Source of the DNA: JACVRW01 sp963728495
GTDB taxonomy: Bacteria; Actinomycetota; Thermoleophilia; Solirubrobacterales; Thermoleophilaceae
Assembly: GCA_963728495.1 (NCBI GenBank)
Contig: CAVSKI010000009.1
Location: 310,001 to 374,000 of the forward strand
Reading direction: 5' to 3'
DNA length: 64,000 nt
Both the position numbers and the translations under genes were made by a program. The notes below the pieces were generated by a model. That model worked only from the letters and a program-made list of their open reading frames with translations, had not been told where the DNA came from and ran no database searches. Below, piece after piece: positions 55,542 through 63,673 of this stretch (the first letter of the stretch is position 1; the number at the start of each line of letters is the position of its first letter).

Positions 55542-57263
55542 ATGGAAGTGGGCACGCGCTCGACGTTGAATGGTCGCGCCCGGCGCGACGACCGCCGGGG
55601 GTTGCCGCTGCTCGAAGCCCGCCTGGGCGGACCAGCCGAGCGCTTCGCGGGCCGGCTGCGGGGACGGCACCCCGCGGCGGTGTTCTTCGTGGCGGTCCTG
55701 GCCGGCTTTGCCGTCCTTGCCCTGACCTCGATCGCGATCGGGCTCCTCGTGACCGACGTGTTGCTCGACACAGGCGGCTTGGGCCGCACCGACGAGAGCA
55801 CCGTCAGGTCGATCGTCGCCGAGCGCACGCCGTTCCTGACGGATGTCTCGGAGGTGGGGTCGACGGTCGGCGGCGCGCCGCTCCTGCCAATCCTGGTCGG
55901 CGCGATCGCTCTCGTGTTCGCCTTGCTGCGCGAATGGAGAATCGCGGGCTTCGCTGTCTTCGTGCTGGTGGTGGAGTCGGCGACCTACCGCGTCACGTCG
56001 CTGGCCGTGCCGCGTGATCGTCCCCACGTCCATCGGCTCGAGGACCTCCCTGCGGACGCCAGCTATCCGTCCGGTCACACGGCGGCCGCCATCGCGGTGT
56101 ACGTAGGCCTCGTCCTGCTGTTGACATCACGGTTCCCAACCCGAGCGCTGCGCGTGTCTGCCTGGGCCGTCGCAGTTGCGATCCCCCTCCTTGTGGCCTT
56201 GGCTCGGATGTACCGCGGCATGCACCATCCGCTCGACGTGGCGGGAGGACTCGTCGTAGGGGTCGGCGCGCTGCTTGTGCTTCTGTTCGCGTGTCGTGCG
56301 GCGGCGGTCGCGCACGCAGTCGCGGCGTCCCGGCGCGGCGAAGTCCGCCCGAGCTCGCCAGTCCGAGCCGGTTGCATGAAGGCCGCGGTTGTCGCCCACG
56401 CCGAGAAGAATCTCGGGGGCGGACTGCCCGAGCTGCGTCGCGTGCTCCAGGCCGCGGGCGTCGAGGAGCCCCTCTGGTATGAGGTGCCGAAGGCCAAGAA
56501 GGCGTCCGAGCAGGTCCAGCGGGCGCTGGACGGAGGTGTTGAGCTCGTGTTCGCCTGGGGCGGCGACGGCACGGTCCGGCGGTGCATCGACGTACTGGCG
56601 GGCAGCAAGGTGAGCCTGGCGGTCCTTCCCGCCGGCACCGCCAACCTGTTCGCAACCAATCTCGGGATCCCCCGAGACATCGAGCAGGCGGTCGCCGTCG
56701 GCCTTAGGGGCGAGCGTCGCAGGCTCGACGTCGGACGCTTCGGAAAAGAGCGCTTTGCGGTCATGGCGGGGGCCGGCTTCGACGCGGCCATGATCCGTGA
56801 CGCCGACGACCTCAAGGAGCGGGTCGGCCGCGCCGCATATTTGTGGAGCGGTTCGCGCAACCTGCGCGGGAAGGGCTTTGGCGCCGAGATCGAGGTCGAC
56901 GGCAGTGACTGGTACGACGGGAAGGCGACATGCATCCTGCTCGGCAACCTCGGTGAGGTCTTCGGCGGCGTCGAGGTCTTCCCCGATGCCCGCCCGGACG
57001 ACGGCATGCTCGAGCTCGGGATCGTGACCGCCGAGGGGTTGCTCCAGTGGACGCGAACGCTGGGCCGCACCGCGCTCGGGGATCCCAACCGGTCCCCGTT
57101 CGTCCGGACCACCCAGGCCAAGTCGGTAAAGGTCGAGCTCGACCGGAAGGTCCTCTACGAGCTCGATGGCGGCGACCGGAGCAAGGTCAGGTCTTTCAAG
57201 GTCAAGGTTGAGGCAGGGGCGCTCAGTGTGTGTGTCCCACCACGGAATCAGGAGACGATTTAG
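55542..57263 (+). CDS. Bifunctional PAP2 phosphatase-diacylglycerol kinase-like protein
   Basis: A 573-residue two-domain protein. Residues ~40-265 are a six-helix PAP2 domain with SYPSGHTAAAIAV and ARMYRGMHHPLDVAGG; the first motif reads SLAVPRDRPHV, with the initial Lys missing. Residues ~280-573 are a DagK-like kinase: KAAVVAHAEKNLGGG, VFAWGGDGTVRRC, LPAGTANLFATNLGIP and RPDDGMLELGIV. The PAP2 active site would face outward and the kinase inward, so the fusion could interconvert a lipid alcohol and its phosphate. ATG 55542 has GGGAGGGAAG upstream. The DUF1206 gene follows after 32 bp. Confidence 0.9.
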   Translation: MEVGTRSTLNGRARRDDRRGLPLLEARLGGPAERFAGRLRGRHPAAVFFVAVLAGFAVLALTSIAIGLLVTDVLLDTGGLGRTDESTVRSIVAERTPFLTDVSEVGSTVGGAPLLPILVGAIALVFALLREWRIAGFAVFVLVVESATYRVTSLAVPRDRPHVHRLEDLPADASYPSGHTAAAIAVYVGLVLLLTSRFPTRALRVSAWAVAVAIPLLVALARMYRGMHHPLDVAGGLVVGVGALLVLLFACRAAAVAHAVAASRRGEVRPSSPVRAGCMKAAVVAHAEKNLGGGLPELRRVLQAAGVEEPLWYEVPKAKKASEQVQRALDGGVELVFAWGGDGTVRRCIDVLAGSKVSLAVLPAGTANLFATNLGIPRDIEQAVAVGLRGERRRLDVGRFGKERFAVMAGAGFDAAMIRDADDLKERVGRAAYLWSGSRNLRGKGFGAEIEVDGSDWYDGKATCILLGNLGEVFGGVEVFPDARPDDGMLELGIVTAEGLLQWTRTLGRTALGDPNRSPFVRTTQAKSVKVELDRKVLYELDGGDRSKVRSFKVKVEAGALSVCVPPRNQETI

Positions 57264-57295
57264 GTGCGCCAGGACGCAAGCGAGAGGCGCCTGGC

Positions 57296-58126
57296 GTGAG
57301 CGCCGCAGGCAGCCCCGTCCGAGACGCGCAGGCGAAGGGCGATGACATTGCACGCAGTCGGCCGTTCGAGTGGCTGGCTCGCGCCGGCATCCTCGCGCGG
57401 GGCGTGATCTACGCGATCATCGGCATCCTCGCCATCAAGCTGGCCCTCGGCGATGGCGGCGAGACGACGAATCAGAACGGTGCGCTCGACACAATCTCCA
57501 AGCAGCCCTTTGGCAAGGCGCTCCTCATCCTCATGGCCATCGGCCTGGCCGGATACTCGATCTGGCGGCTCGTCCGTGCCGCCATCGGCCACGGCCCGGA
57601 GTCGGCCGACGACGCCCAGGAGCGGATCGACAGCCTGGCGAGCGGGATCGCGTACGGGGTGCTCTGCGTGACCGCGGTGTCGATCGTCATCGGGTCTGGG
57701 GGCGCCGGCTCGGGCAGCCCAGACAAGGCGACCGGCGGCGTCCTCGGGTGGCCGGGCGGCCAGATCCTCGTGGCCATCGCCGGCGTGGTCGTGATCGGAG
57801 TGGGCCTACAACAGGGCTATAAGGGGATCACGAGAGGGTTCCTCGAGAAGTCCAAGACGGAGCAGATGAGCGAGAGCGTCAAACGTGGGTTCACGGCGCT
57901 GGGCGTGTTCGGTCACCTGGCGCGCATGGTCGTGTTCGCGCTCATCGGCTACTTCTTCATCCGGGCCGCAATCGACTACGACCCGGATAAGGCGGCGAGC
58001 CTCGACGGGGCGCTGGCCGCGCTCGGCCAGGCGGCCTACGGACCGATCCTTCTAGGCATCGTCGCGGCCGGGCTGATCGGGTTCGCGGCCTATGCGGTGG
58101 CGGACGCGCGCTACCGGAAGGTGTAG
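57296..58126 (+). CDS. DUF1206 membrane protein
   Basis: A 276-residue protein with six hydrophobic segments arranged as three DUF1206 repeats: FEWLARAGILARGVIYAIIGILAIKLAL, RIDSLASGIAYGVLCVTAVSIVIG and FTALGVFGHLARMVVFALIGYFFIRAA. Each has the G-x-x-A-R-G-x-x-Y/F-x-x-I-G style core. DUF1206 proteins are membrane proteins of unknown function, common in actinobacteria. GTG 57296 is chosen. It is 32 bp after the PAP2-kinase gene and likely co-transcribed, extending the lipid-phosphate island. Confidence 0.88.
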   Translation: MSAAGSPVRDAQAKGDDIARSRPFEWLARAGILARGVIYAIIGILAIKLALGDGGETTNQNGALDTISKQPFGKALLILMAIGLAGYSIWRLVRAAIGHGPESADDAQERIDSLASGIAYGVLCVTAVSIVIGSGGAGSGSPDKATGGVLGWPGGQILVAIAGVVVIGVGLQQGYKGITRGFLEKSKTEQMSESVKRGFTALGVFGHLARMVVFALIGYFFIRAAIDYDPDKAASLDGALAALGQAAYGPILLGIVAAGLIGFAAYAVADARYRKV

Positions 58127-58312
58127 CGCGGGCAGGCTGAAGCGGGCGTCCAGCGCGTCGCCGCGACGCGTCATCGCGAGGTGCTGGAGGCTTGCAACGA
58201 GTTCGGCCCCTAGGGAGCTATAACGAGCGCAACGATGAGGTTCACCGGTGGCCTAAGGAAGCCGTCATAAGGTATGTGTCGGCAGCGCCACGGGGCGCAC
58301 TAGCGGAGAAGG

Positions 58313-61300
58313 TCAGTCAGCGGGTGTGCGCACCACTCGCTCGATTCGTGCCCCCGGGAAGTTCGGGAGCTCGTGTTCTTCTCGGCTGATGCGCAGGATC
58401 GTGATGGGTGGCGCGAGGATGTCGCCTCTGTCGTCGAAACGAATGCTGCCTGTCAGGCCACGCCGGAGCGAGGTGCGAAACAGCTCTTCGACCACCCCGG
58501 CGCGGGTGCTGTCGGAACGGGCGATCGCGTCGAGAAGCACCTCAGTCGCCTCGGCCGTGTAGATGGCGCTGGGCTCGATGTCCACTCCGGGAAGGGTGGC
58601 GCCGAAGGTGGCGGCGAAGCGCCGGCCGCGCGGGGGGAGGCTCTCGTTGCTGAGGCCGCTGACGCTCAGGTAGGCGCCGTCGGCGGCACGGCCGGCTTGG
58701 CGCAGCAGCAGCGACGTGGGGGTGAAGCCGTCAGAGACCAGGATCTTGGCCTCTGGGCCAAGCGCACGGCGGAGTGCTCGCAGGACGTTCGCGCCACCGG
58801 TATCGAGCAGCCCGCCGAGGTAGACGACGTCGGGCCGCGAGCGCGCCACCCTGGCCGCCAGACGTTCATAGCTCGCGGCGCCGGGGTCCCAGCTGCGGCG
58901 CTCTGCGACCTCCATTCCGCGCGCGCGGGCGCTGCGGGCAAAGCGGTCGGCGAGCGAGCGGCCGTAGAGGATGTCGCCGTCGTCCAGCACCGTGAGGCGG
59001 CGCGCGCCGAGCTCGTCGGCGAGGGCTGCGAGCGCGACCGCCTGGTGGTCGTCGGGCGGGTAAACGCGCGCGAAGTGCCGTCTCCCGCCCGGGTAGAGCG
59101 ATTCCAGCTCGCCGGCGGGCGCGCCCGGGGCCGGGCGCGTTAGTCCGACATAGGAGTTCACCGGTGACACCATCGCGAGCGGCCCGCCCTGCGCTCGGGC
59201 GAGCTCCGGGAGCGCGGCCACGGAGCAGGGCGAGTTGAGTGTGCCGACCACTCCGATGACGCGGCGATCGCGCGCATATGCGCGGGCGTTGGAAGCGCAC
59301 TTGGCGGGATCGAACAGGCCCGTGCGCGCCACAGAGTCGTCGCAGGATTGGATGCCGACCTGCAGGTCTCCAGCGCGGAAGCCTCGTTGGGCCAGCACGA
59401 ACGCGGCGGCCTGAGCCATCTGCTGGGCCGAGAGCCGCACGCCCCCCTGTAGGGGCAGGTCGGTGACGATCAGGCGCGCAGGCCGTCCCTCGCCGCGGTA
59501 GAGGGTGGGCTCACAGCCGCCGTGCACGGGCTGACCGGCTTCAGGGGCGGCGGCCTGCTCCCGGGCGTCGCCGTCGACCGCGACCCACACGCTCCCTGAG
59601 CCGGCGTCCACCGCCCTTGGCGCGCCGCCGAGCCTGATCGTGCGGGTCGCCCTGTTCTGCGCGGGGTCTATGCGAGTGAGTGTGCCGCGCAGGGGGTTGA
59701 CCGCCCAGAGGGATCCCGCTCCGAAGGACAGGTCACCGACGCCGGTTTCGAGATCGATCGTCCTCATTACGAGCCGGGGCCCGGGCTGGACGCGCCAGAC
59801 CGTGCCGTCGCCGGGCGCGCTCACCCAGGCGGCGCCCCCGCCCACGGCCAGCGACGCAACCGCCGAAGCGCGGATGCGGTCGCGGACCTCTATTCGGTTG
59901 GAGTCCCTGTCGATCCGCGCGATCGTGCCGTCGACACCGAGTACCCACACGCCCGCGTCGCCGGCGGCGACCGCGCGCGCCTGCAGTCCTCGGATCGTCG
60001 CGACGATCCGGTTGGTGCGAGGGTCGACGCGGACGACGGCGAAGTCCGGCGCGATCGCCCAGACCGCATCCCTCTCGACTGCGACGTGATCCTCAGTCAG
60101 CTCGGTTGCCGCGCCGCCTGTCTGCGGAAGACGGATTCGGGCTCGCACCGTCCGGGTGTCAGGAGCGACACGCATGAGAGCGGTGCCCACCGGTCCCGTG
60201 TTTTGCGTCCCGCGCGACGGCCCGCCCCCGGTCACCCAGACGGCGCCCGCCCCGGCGGCCAGATCGGTGGGCGTCAGCCCGATCCCAAAGGTTTCTGCCT
60301 TCAGCGAGCGAGGGTCCACGCGAGAGATCGTCTGCCCGTCGAGGTCGACGGCCCAGACCGCCCCCTCGCCGGCCGAGACGGCTCCCGGGGTGGTTCCGAC
60401 GCTGACGCTCTGCTCGACCTTCGCCCTGCGCGGATCGACGAGCACCACCGATCCGCCGCGCTCCTCGCCGGCGCCGTCGCCCCGGTCCCCGGCGAACACG
60501 AACGCAGCCGCCACCGCCGCCGCGATGGCCACTACGCCGACGGCCACCCACCAGCGTGCCCGATTCGAGCCTCCTTCCGGCGGCGGCCGGGCCCGCGCTC
60601 GGTGGAGGTCGAGGTTGGGATCCTGCGCGAGGATGCCCGCCTGTAGCTCGCGCAGGCGGTTGCCCGGCTCGAGGCCGACCTCCTCGCCCAGCATTCGCCG
60701 GCCCTCGTCGTATCTGTCGAGCGCCTCCGCCTGGCGCCCGGAGCGATACAGCGCCAGCATCAGCTGCGCGCGCAGCCGCTCGCGGAGCGGGTGGCGCCGC
60801 ACCAGCGTGTCGAGCTCCGGCACGAGCTCGGTGTGACGCCCAAGCGCGAGGTCGATCTCCACTCTCGTCTCGAGCGCCCCAAGCCAGGCATCGTCGAGCT
60901 CGCGCGAGACAAGCACAGCGAAGGGCTCGTTCTCGAGGTCCGCGAGCGGCCGGCCCCGCCAGAGGCCTAGCCCCTCGCGCACCGGTTCGGCCGCTCGCTC
61001 GGCCTCCCCCTGCTCGAGCAGTCGCCGGCCCTCGGCGACCAACGCCTCGAAGCGGCGCAGGTCCACTTGGTCGTTCTCGATGAGGAGCACATAGCCCGGC
61101 GTGCGCGTGACGAGCAGCTCCGGCCCGCCGCTGTGGTCGGGCTCGAGCAGCTTGCGCAACCGAGATACGTGCGCCTGCAGCGCCGTCTGGGCATCGGACG
61201 GGGGCGACTCGCCCCAGAGCTCGTCGATGAGCCGGTCGCTAGAGACGACCTCACCCGAGTTCAACAGAAGCAGTGCGAGCAGCGCCTTCTGCTTCGCTCC

Positions 61301-61363
61301 TCCCAGGCGAAGAGAGTCGTCGTCCCGCTGCACCTCCAGCGGCCCGAGAATCCTGAACTCCAG
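58313..61363 (-). CDS. Transmembrane SARP/BTAD regulator with propeller and LivK-like sensor
   Basis: About 1016 residues. Residues ~1-100 are an OmpR-like winged helix (FRILGPLEV, LGGAKQKALLALLLLNSGEVVSSDRLIDELWG, LQAHVSRLRKLL, TRTPGYVL). Residues ~105-250 are the BTAD helical domain (RRFEALVAEGRRLL, LMLALYRSGRQAEALDRYDEGRRML). Residues ~272-294 form one membrane helix (WWVAVGVVAIAAAVAAAFVF). Residues ~300-610 form a YVTN/NHL-like propeller with repeated GAVWAVD/GVWVLG units. The remainder is a type I periplasmic-binding (branched-chain amino acid/LivK-like) domain (QMAQAAAFVLAQRG, VIGVVGTLNSPCS, VVYLGGLLDTGGANVL). Homology begins upstream of the first canonical start (GTG 61333); CTG 61363 is the likely start. 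It diverges from a TolB-like operon across 11-bp-phased repeats. Confidence 0.88.
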   Translation of the reverse strand: MEFRILGPLEVQRDDDSLRLGGAKQKALLALLLLNSGEVVSSDRLIDELWGESPPSDAQTALQAHVSRLRKLLEPDHSGGPELLVTRTPGYVLLIENDQVDLRRFEALVAEGRRLLEQGEAERAAEPVREGLGLWRGRPLADLENEPFAVLVSRELDDAWLGALETRVEIDLALGRHTELVPELDTLVRRHPLRERLRAQLMLALYRSGRQAEALDRYDEGRRMLGEEVGLEPGNRLRELQAGILAQDPNLDLHRARARPPPEGGSNRARWWVAVGVVAIAAAVAAAFVFAGDRGDGAGEERGGSVVLVDPRRAKVEQSVSVGTTPGAVSAGEGAVWAVDLDGQTISRVDPRSLKAETFGIGLTPTDLAAGAGAVWVTGGGPSRGTQNTGPVGTALMRVAPDTRTVRARIRLPQTGGAATELTEDHVAVERDAVWAIAPDFAVVRVDPRTNRIVATIRGLQARAVAAGDAGVWVLGVDGTIARIDRDSNRIEVRDRIRASAVASLAVGGGAAWVSAPGDGTVWRVQPGPRLVMRTIDLETGVGDLSFGAGSLWAVNPLRGTLTRIDPAQNRATRTIRLGGAPRAVDAGSGSVWVAVDGDAREQAAAPEAGQPVHGGCEPTLYRGEGRPARLIVTDLPLQGGVRLSAQQMAQAAAFVLAQRGFRAGDLQVGIQSCDDSVARTGLFDPAKCASNARAYARDRRVIGVVGTLNSPCSVAALPELARAQGGPLAMVSPVNSYVGLTRPAPGAPAGELESLYPGGRRHFARVYPPDDHQAVALAALADELGARRLTVLDDGDILYGRSLADRFARSARARGMEVAERRSWDPGAASYERLAARVARSRPDVVYLGGLLDTGGANVLRALRRALGPEAKILVSDGFTPTSLLLRQAGRAADGAYLSVSGLSNESLPPRGRRFAATFGATLPGVDIEPSAIYTAEATEVLLDAIARSDSTRAGVVEELFRTSLRRGLTGSIRFDDRGDILAPPITILRISREEHELPNFPGARIERVVRTPAD

Positions 61364-61414
61364 GCGCGCGTTCAGGAGACGAACTTACCTCGCGCGCCGC
61401 CTGACGGGAAGCGG

Positions 61415-61454
61415 CGTCAACACGCTGTCAGGCGTATGTCAGGGCCCTGAAAGG
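61415..61454. promoter_or_regulatory. Four heptamers at 11-bp spacing, candidate SARP operator
   Basis: Starting at 61415, 61426, 61437 and 61448 are CGTCAAC, TGTCAGG, TGTCAGG and TGAAAGG. The middle two are identical, separated by four bases; the outer two match 4/7 and 5/7 at the same 11-bp phase. Known SARP regulators bind such direct heptamers with 4-bp spacers on one DNA face, overlapping the -35 region. The array lies in the 104-bp gap between the divergent SARP/BTAD gene and the 61468 operon, so it could serve both. Confidence 0.65.
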
Positions 61455-61467
61455 GCCACCGAGCAGC

Positions 61468-61872
61468 GTGAGCCACGTGAGACGGGTGACCTTGATGCAG
61501 GACCTTCGCGGGACGCTCACCGCGGTCGGCCCGGGTCTGCTCGACGTAAGCCTGGCCGCATGCGACGGCGGAGATGCGTCGCTGGTCTCCCAGCTCACGT
61601 TCGCCGAGGCCGACCGCTTCACCGAGGACGGGCGGATCGAGCTTGCCTTCGGCGACGCCCTCTTCTTCCGCACCCTGTTCGCCGGACTTCTCACGCCCGC
61701 GCCAGATCCCTCGCTGCGGCTGGGCACCGCGGTACGCCAGATCCACGCCGGCTCGGGCGCGCTCGAGGGGGCGGCGGGCCGCATCACCTCCACCTTCGTA
61801 GTCGATCGCGAGGGCCAGGTCAGCGACCGCGAGATCGCGCTGGTCTTCCTCAATGAAAGGAGCACACGATGA
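61468..61872 (+). CDS. Small beta-rich protein, unknown
   Basis: A 134-residue protein from GTG 61468 (GTG 61477, GTG 61486 and ATG 61495 are alternatives). Predicted mostly beta: MQDLRGTLTAVGPGLLDVSLAACDG, RIELAFGDALFFRTLFAG, PDPSLRLGTAVRQIHAGSGALEGAAGRITSTFVVDREGQVSDREIALVFL. The last portion looks like a small barrel repeat in which a value is compared to a background (G-A-x-G-R-I-T-S-x-F), seen in several uncharacterised actinobacterial families. No signal peptide. Its stop overlaps the ATG of the TolB-like gene (ATGA), so the two are coupled. Downstream of the SARP-type repeats. Confidence 0.7.
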   Translation: MSHVRRVTLMQDLRGTLTAVGPGLLDVSLAACDGGDASLVSQLTFAEADRFTEDGRIELAFGDALFFRTLFAGLLTPAPDPSLRLGTAVRQIHAGSGALEGAAGRITSTFVVDREGQVSDREIALVFLNERSTR

Positions 61873-62861
61873 TTCGCAGGACGATCGCGCTGGTGGCGCT
61901 GCCCGCCGCGCTCGCGGGGGCCGCGCCGGCCTGGGCTACCTTCCCCGGCGACAACGGCAAGCTGGTCTTTCAACGCCCCGCCGGCGAGCAGATGGACCTC
62001 TTCACGATCCGGGCGGGCGGCAAACCCAAGCAGCTGCTTGGCGGCCGCGCCTTTGACGACAAGGCGGAATGGTCCCCCGACGGCCGCCGCATCGCCTTCG
62101 CGCGCAGCGGAAAGGACCCCATCCCGGAGGAGATCTGGACGGCCAACGCCCAGGGCGGCGATCTGCGTCGCCTTACGAACTGGGGCAAGATCTCTGCCGC
62201 CCCGACTTGGACGGCGGAAGGCAGGATCGTGTACTTCACGACCAAGGACTACCCGCCGCCGGGCTCGCCTGAGGAGCCGCCCCCGCCGAGCGAGCTCTAC
62301 TCCATGGCCGCGGACGGCAGCGATCAGCGGCGTCTTACGAACGACGCGGTGATGAAGACCGACCCCGCCGTCTCACCGACCGACGGCACCGTGGCCTACG
62401 TCGCCTTCCGGCCGGTGGCCGGGGAGCCCGGCGCCTTCAACCTGGGGTTGTCCGCCATCGCCTCCGACGGCAGCGGCTTCAGGACGCTGGCGCCGTTCTC
62501 GCCCAAACGAGATGTGCTCAACGCGAGCTGGTCCCCGGACGGCAGTCGGGTCGTCTTCGAGGTCGCGCCCGACCGGCAGCGAGGCCCGGGTCGCCAGTCG
62601 GATATCGCAGTGATGAACTCCGATGGAACCGGGCTTCGCCGCCTCACTCGGACCCGCGCACTCGAGACCAACCCGGTCTGGTCGCCCGACGGGCGCCGGA
62701 TCGCGTTCACCAGCGACAGGCACGTGAAGCGCGGCGATCGCGAGCGCTGGGGACCGGACTTCGAGCTCTACCTGATGCGCGCCAACGGCACCCGGATCCG
62801 GCGCCTGACCCGCAACTCCGTGCCCGACCTGGTGCCCGACTGGCAACCGATACCGCGATGA
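61869..62861 (+). CDS. Secreted TolB-like beta-propeller protein
   Basis: A 330-residue exported protein: signal peptide RRTIALVALPAALAGAAPAWA, then PD40/TolB-type blades with repeated W-S-P-D-G-x-R-I-A-F units (EWSPDGRRIAFARSG, SWSPDGSRVVFEVAP, VWSPDGRRIAFTSDR) alternating with L-R-R-L-T-x (GGDLRRLTNW, GTGLRRLTRTR, GTRIRRLTRNS). Ends cleanly in VPDWQPIPR. No Pal or Tol partners are present, as expected for an actinobacterium, so it is probably an extracellular binding protein. Second gene of the operon opposite the SARP-type regulator; its own fold resembles the regulator's extracellular propeller in general class. Confidence 0.85.
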   Translation: MIRRTIALVALPAALAGAAPAWATFPGDNGKLVFQRPAGEQMDLFTIRAGGKPKQLLGGRAFDDKAEWSPDGRRIAFARSGKDPIPEEIWTANAQGGDLRRLTNWGKISAAPTWTAEGRIVYFTTKDYPPPGSPEEPPPPSELYSMAADGSDQRRLTNDAVMKTDPAVSPTDGTVAYVAFRPVAGEPGAFNLGLSAIASDGSGFRTLAPFSPKRDVLNASWSPDGSRVVFEVAPDRQRGPGRQSDIAVMNSDGTGLRRLTRTRALETNPVWSPDGRRIAFTSDRHVKRGDRERWGPDFELYLMRANGTRIRRLTRNSVPDLVPDWQPIPR

Positions 62862-62866
62862 AACGT

Positions 62867-63670
62867 TCACGTCGCGGCGTCGGGCGAGAGGTCGGCAGGG
62901 CGTCCACGTGCCGACTTGGTCACTGTCCAAGCCACGGCTGCCTGCGCGGCCAGCGCCGCGGTCGTGGCCGCCAGGAACGTGGCGGCCACACCGGCGTGTT
63001 CGATGAGTCCGGCGACTAGCGCGCAGAAGATGACGAAGCCGGCCATGCCGCCCAGCATGCCTCGCAGCAACTGCGTGGCCGCCACTCCGCCATGTCGGGC
63101 GTGCGTGAACCCCGCGAGCACGCACGCGAGCACCGGCAAAGCAGCAAGGACGCCGCCGGCCGTCGGGCCGAGCCATCCGCCCGCCGCCGCGAGCGAGGCG
63201 ACCAGCAACGCGGCAAGGCCCATGCGCAACGGCAGATCTCCGCGCGGCGGGTCGAGCACGGACAGCTCCAGCACACCGCGCGGCATGGCGCGATAGGCGA
63301 GCGCTGAGGAAGCGACCGCAATGGCAAGCGCGCCGAGCAGGCTCGCCTCGACAGTTGCCGCGAGCGCGGCCGTCGCAGCGGCTATGGCCCATCCCGCCGC
63401 GAGGCTGACAGGCCAGGAGGTGTGCAGTGCGGTCCTCCCCCAAGCGAGCGCAAAGCCGCTCAGCGCGGCCAGCCCGACGAGCGTGCCAGTGGCGGCCTGC
63501 GCCGCGAACAAACTGCCATGACGCTCGGCCCCGATCACCAAGACCGGACCGACGATCGCGGGAAACGCGCTCACCAGCCCGGCGACCCGATGTCCCCAGC
63601 GGCGCGCAGCCACCGTCGCCGCGGCCACCAATACCGGAGCAACAATCAACTGGACGACCTCATCGAACAC
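62867..63670 (-). CDS. Polytopic membrane protein, unknown
   Basis: A 267-residue protein with roughly eight hydrophobic segments and hardly any loops (APVLVAAATVAARRWG, AGLVSAFPAIVGPVLVIGAERHG, LAAGWAIAAATAALAATVEASLLGALAIAVAS, GLAALLVASLAAAGGWLGPTAGGVLAALPVLACVL). The GxxxAFPAIVGP... and RGMLGGMAGFVIFCA segments look like conserved transporter helices, but I recognise no named family. It starts ATG 63670, directly after the alkyltransferase gene, and is convergent with the TolB-like gene. Confidence 0.65.
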   Translation of the reverse strand: MFDEVVQLIVAPVLVAAATVAARRWGHRVAGLVSAFPAIVGPVLVIGAERHGSLFAAQAATGTLVGLAALSGFALAWGRTALHTSWPVSLAAGWAIAAATAALAATVEASLLGALAIAVASSALAYRAMPRGVLELSVLDPPRGDLPLRMGLAALLVASLAAAGGWLGPTAGGVLAALPVLACVLAGFTHARHGGVAATQLLRGMLGGMAGFVIFCALVAGLIEHAGVAATFLAATTAALAAQAAVAWTVTKSARGRPADLSPDAAT

Positions 63671-63673
63671 GCG

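Noticed and set aside
58127..58312. tRNA or small RNA in the gap before the SARP gene
   Set aside because: I could not fold a cloverleaf or find tRNA consensus boxes; nothing distinctive is visible in these ~190 bp.
61869..62861. True TolB of the Tol-Pal system
   Set aside because: The propeller repeats fit TolB-like proteins, but there is no Pal, TolA, TolQ or TolR and the organism appears to be an actinobacterium, so only the fold is claimed.
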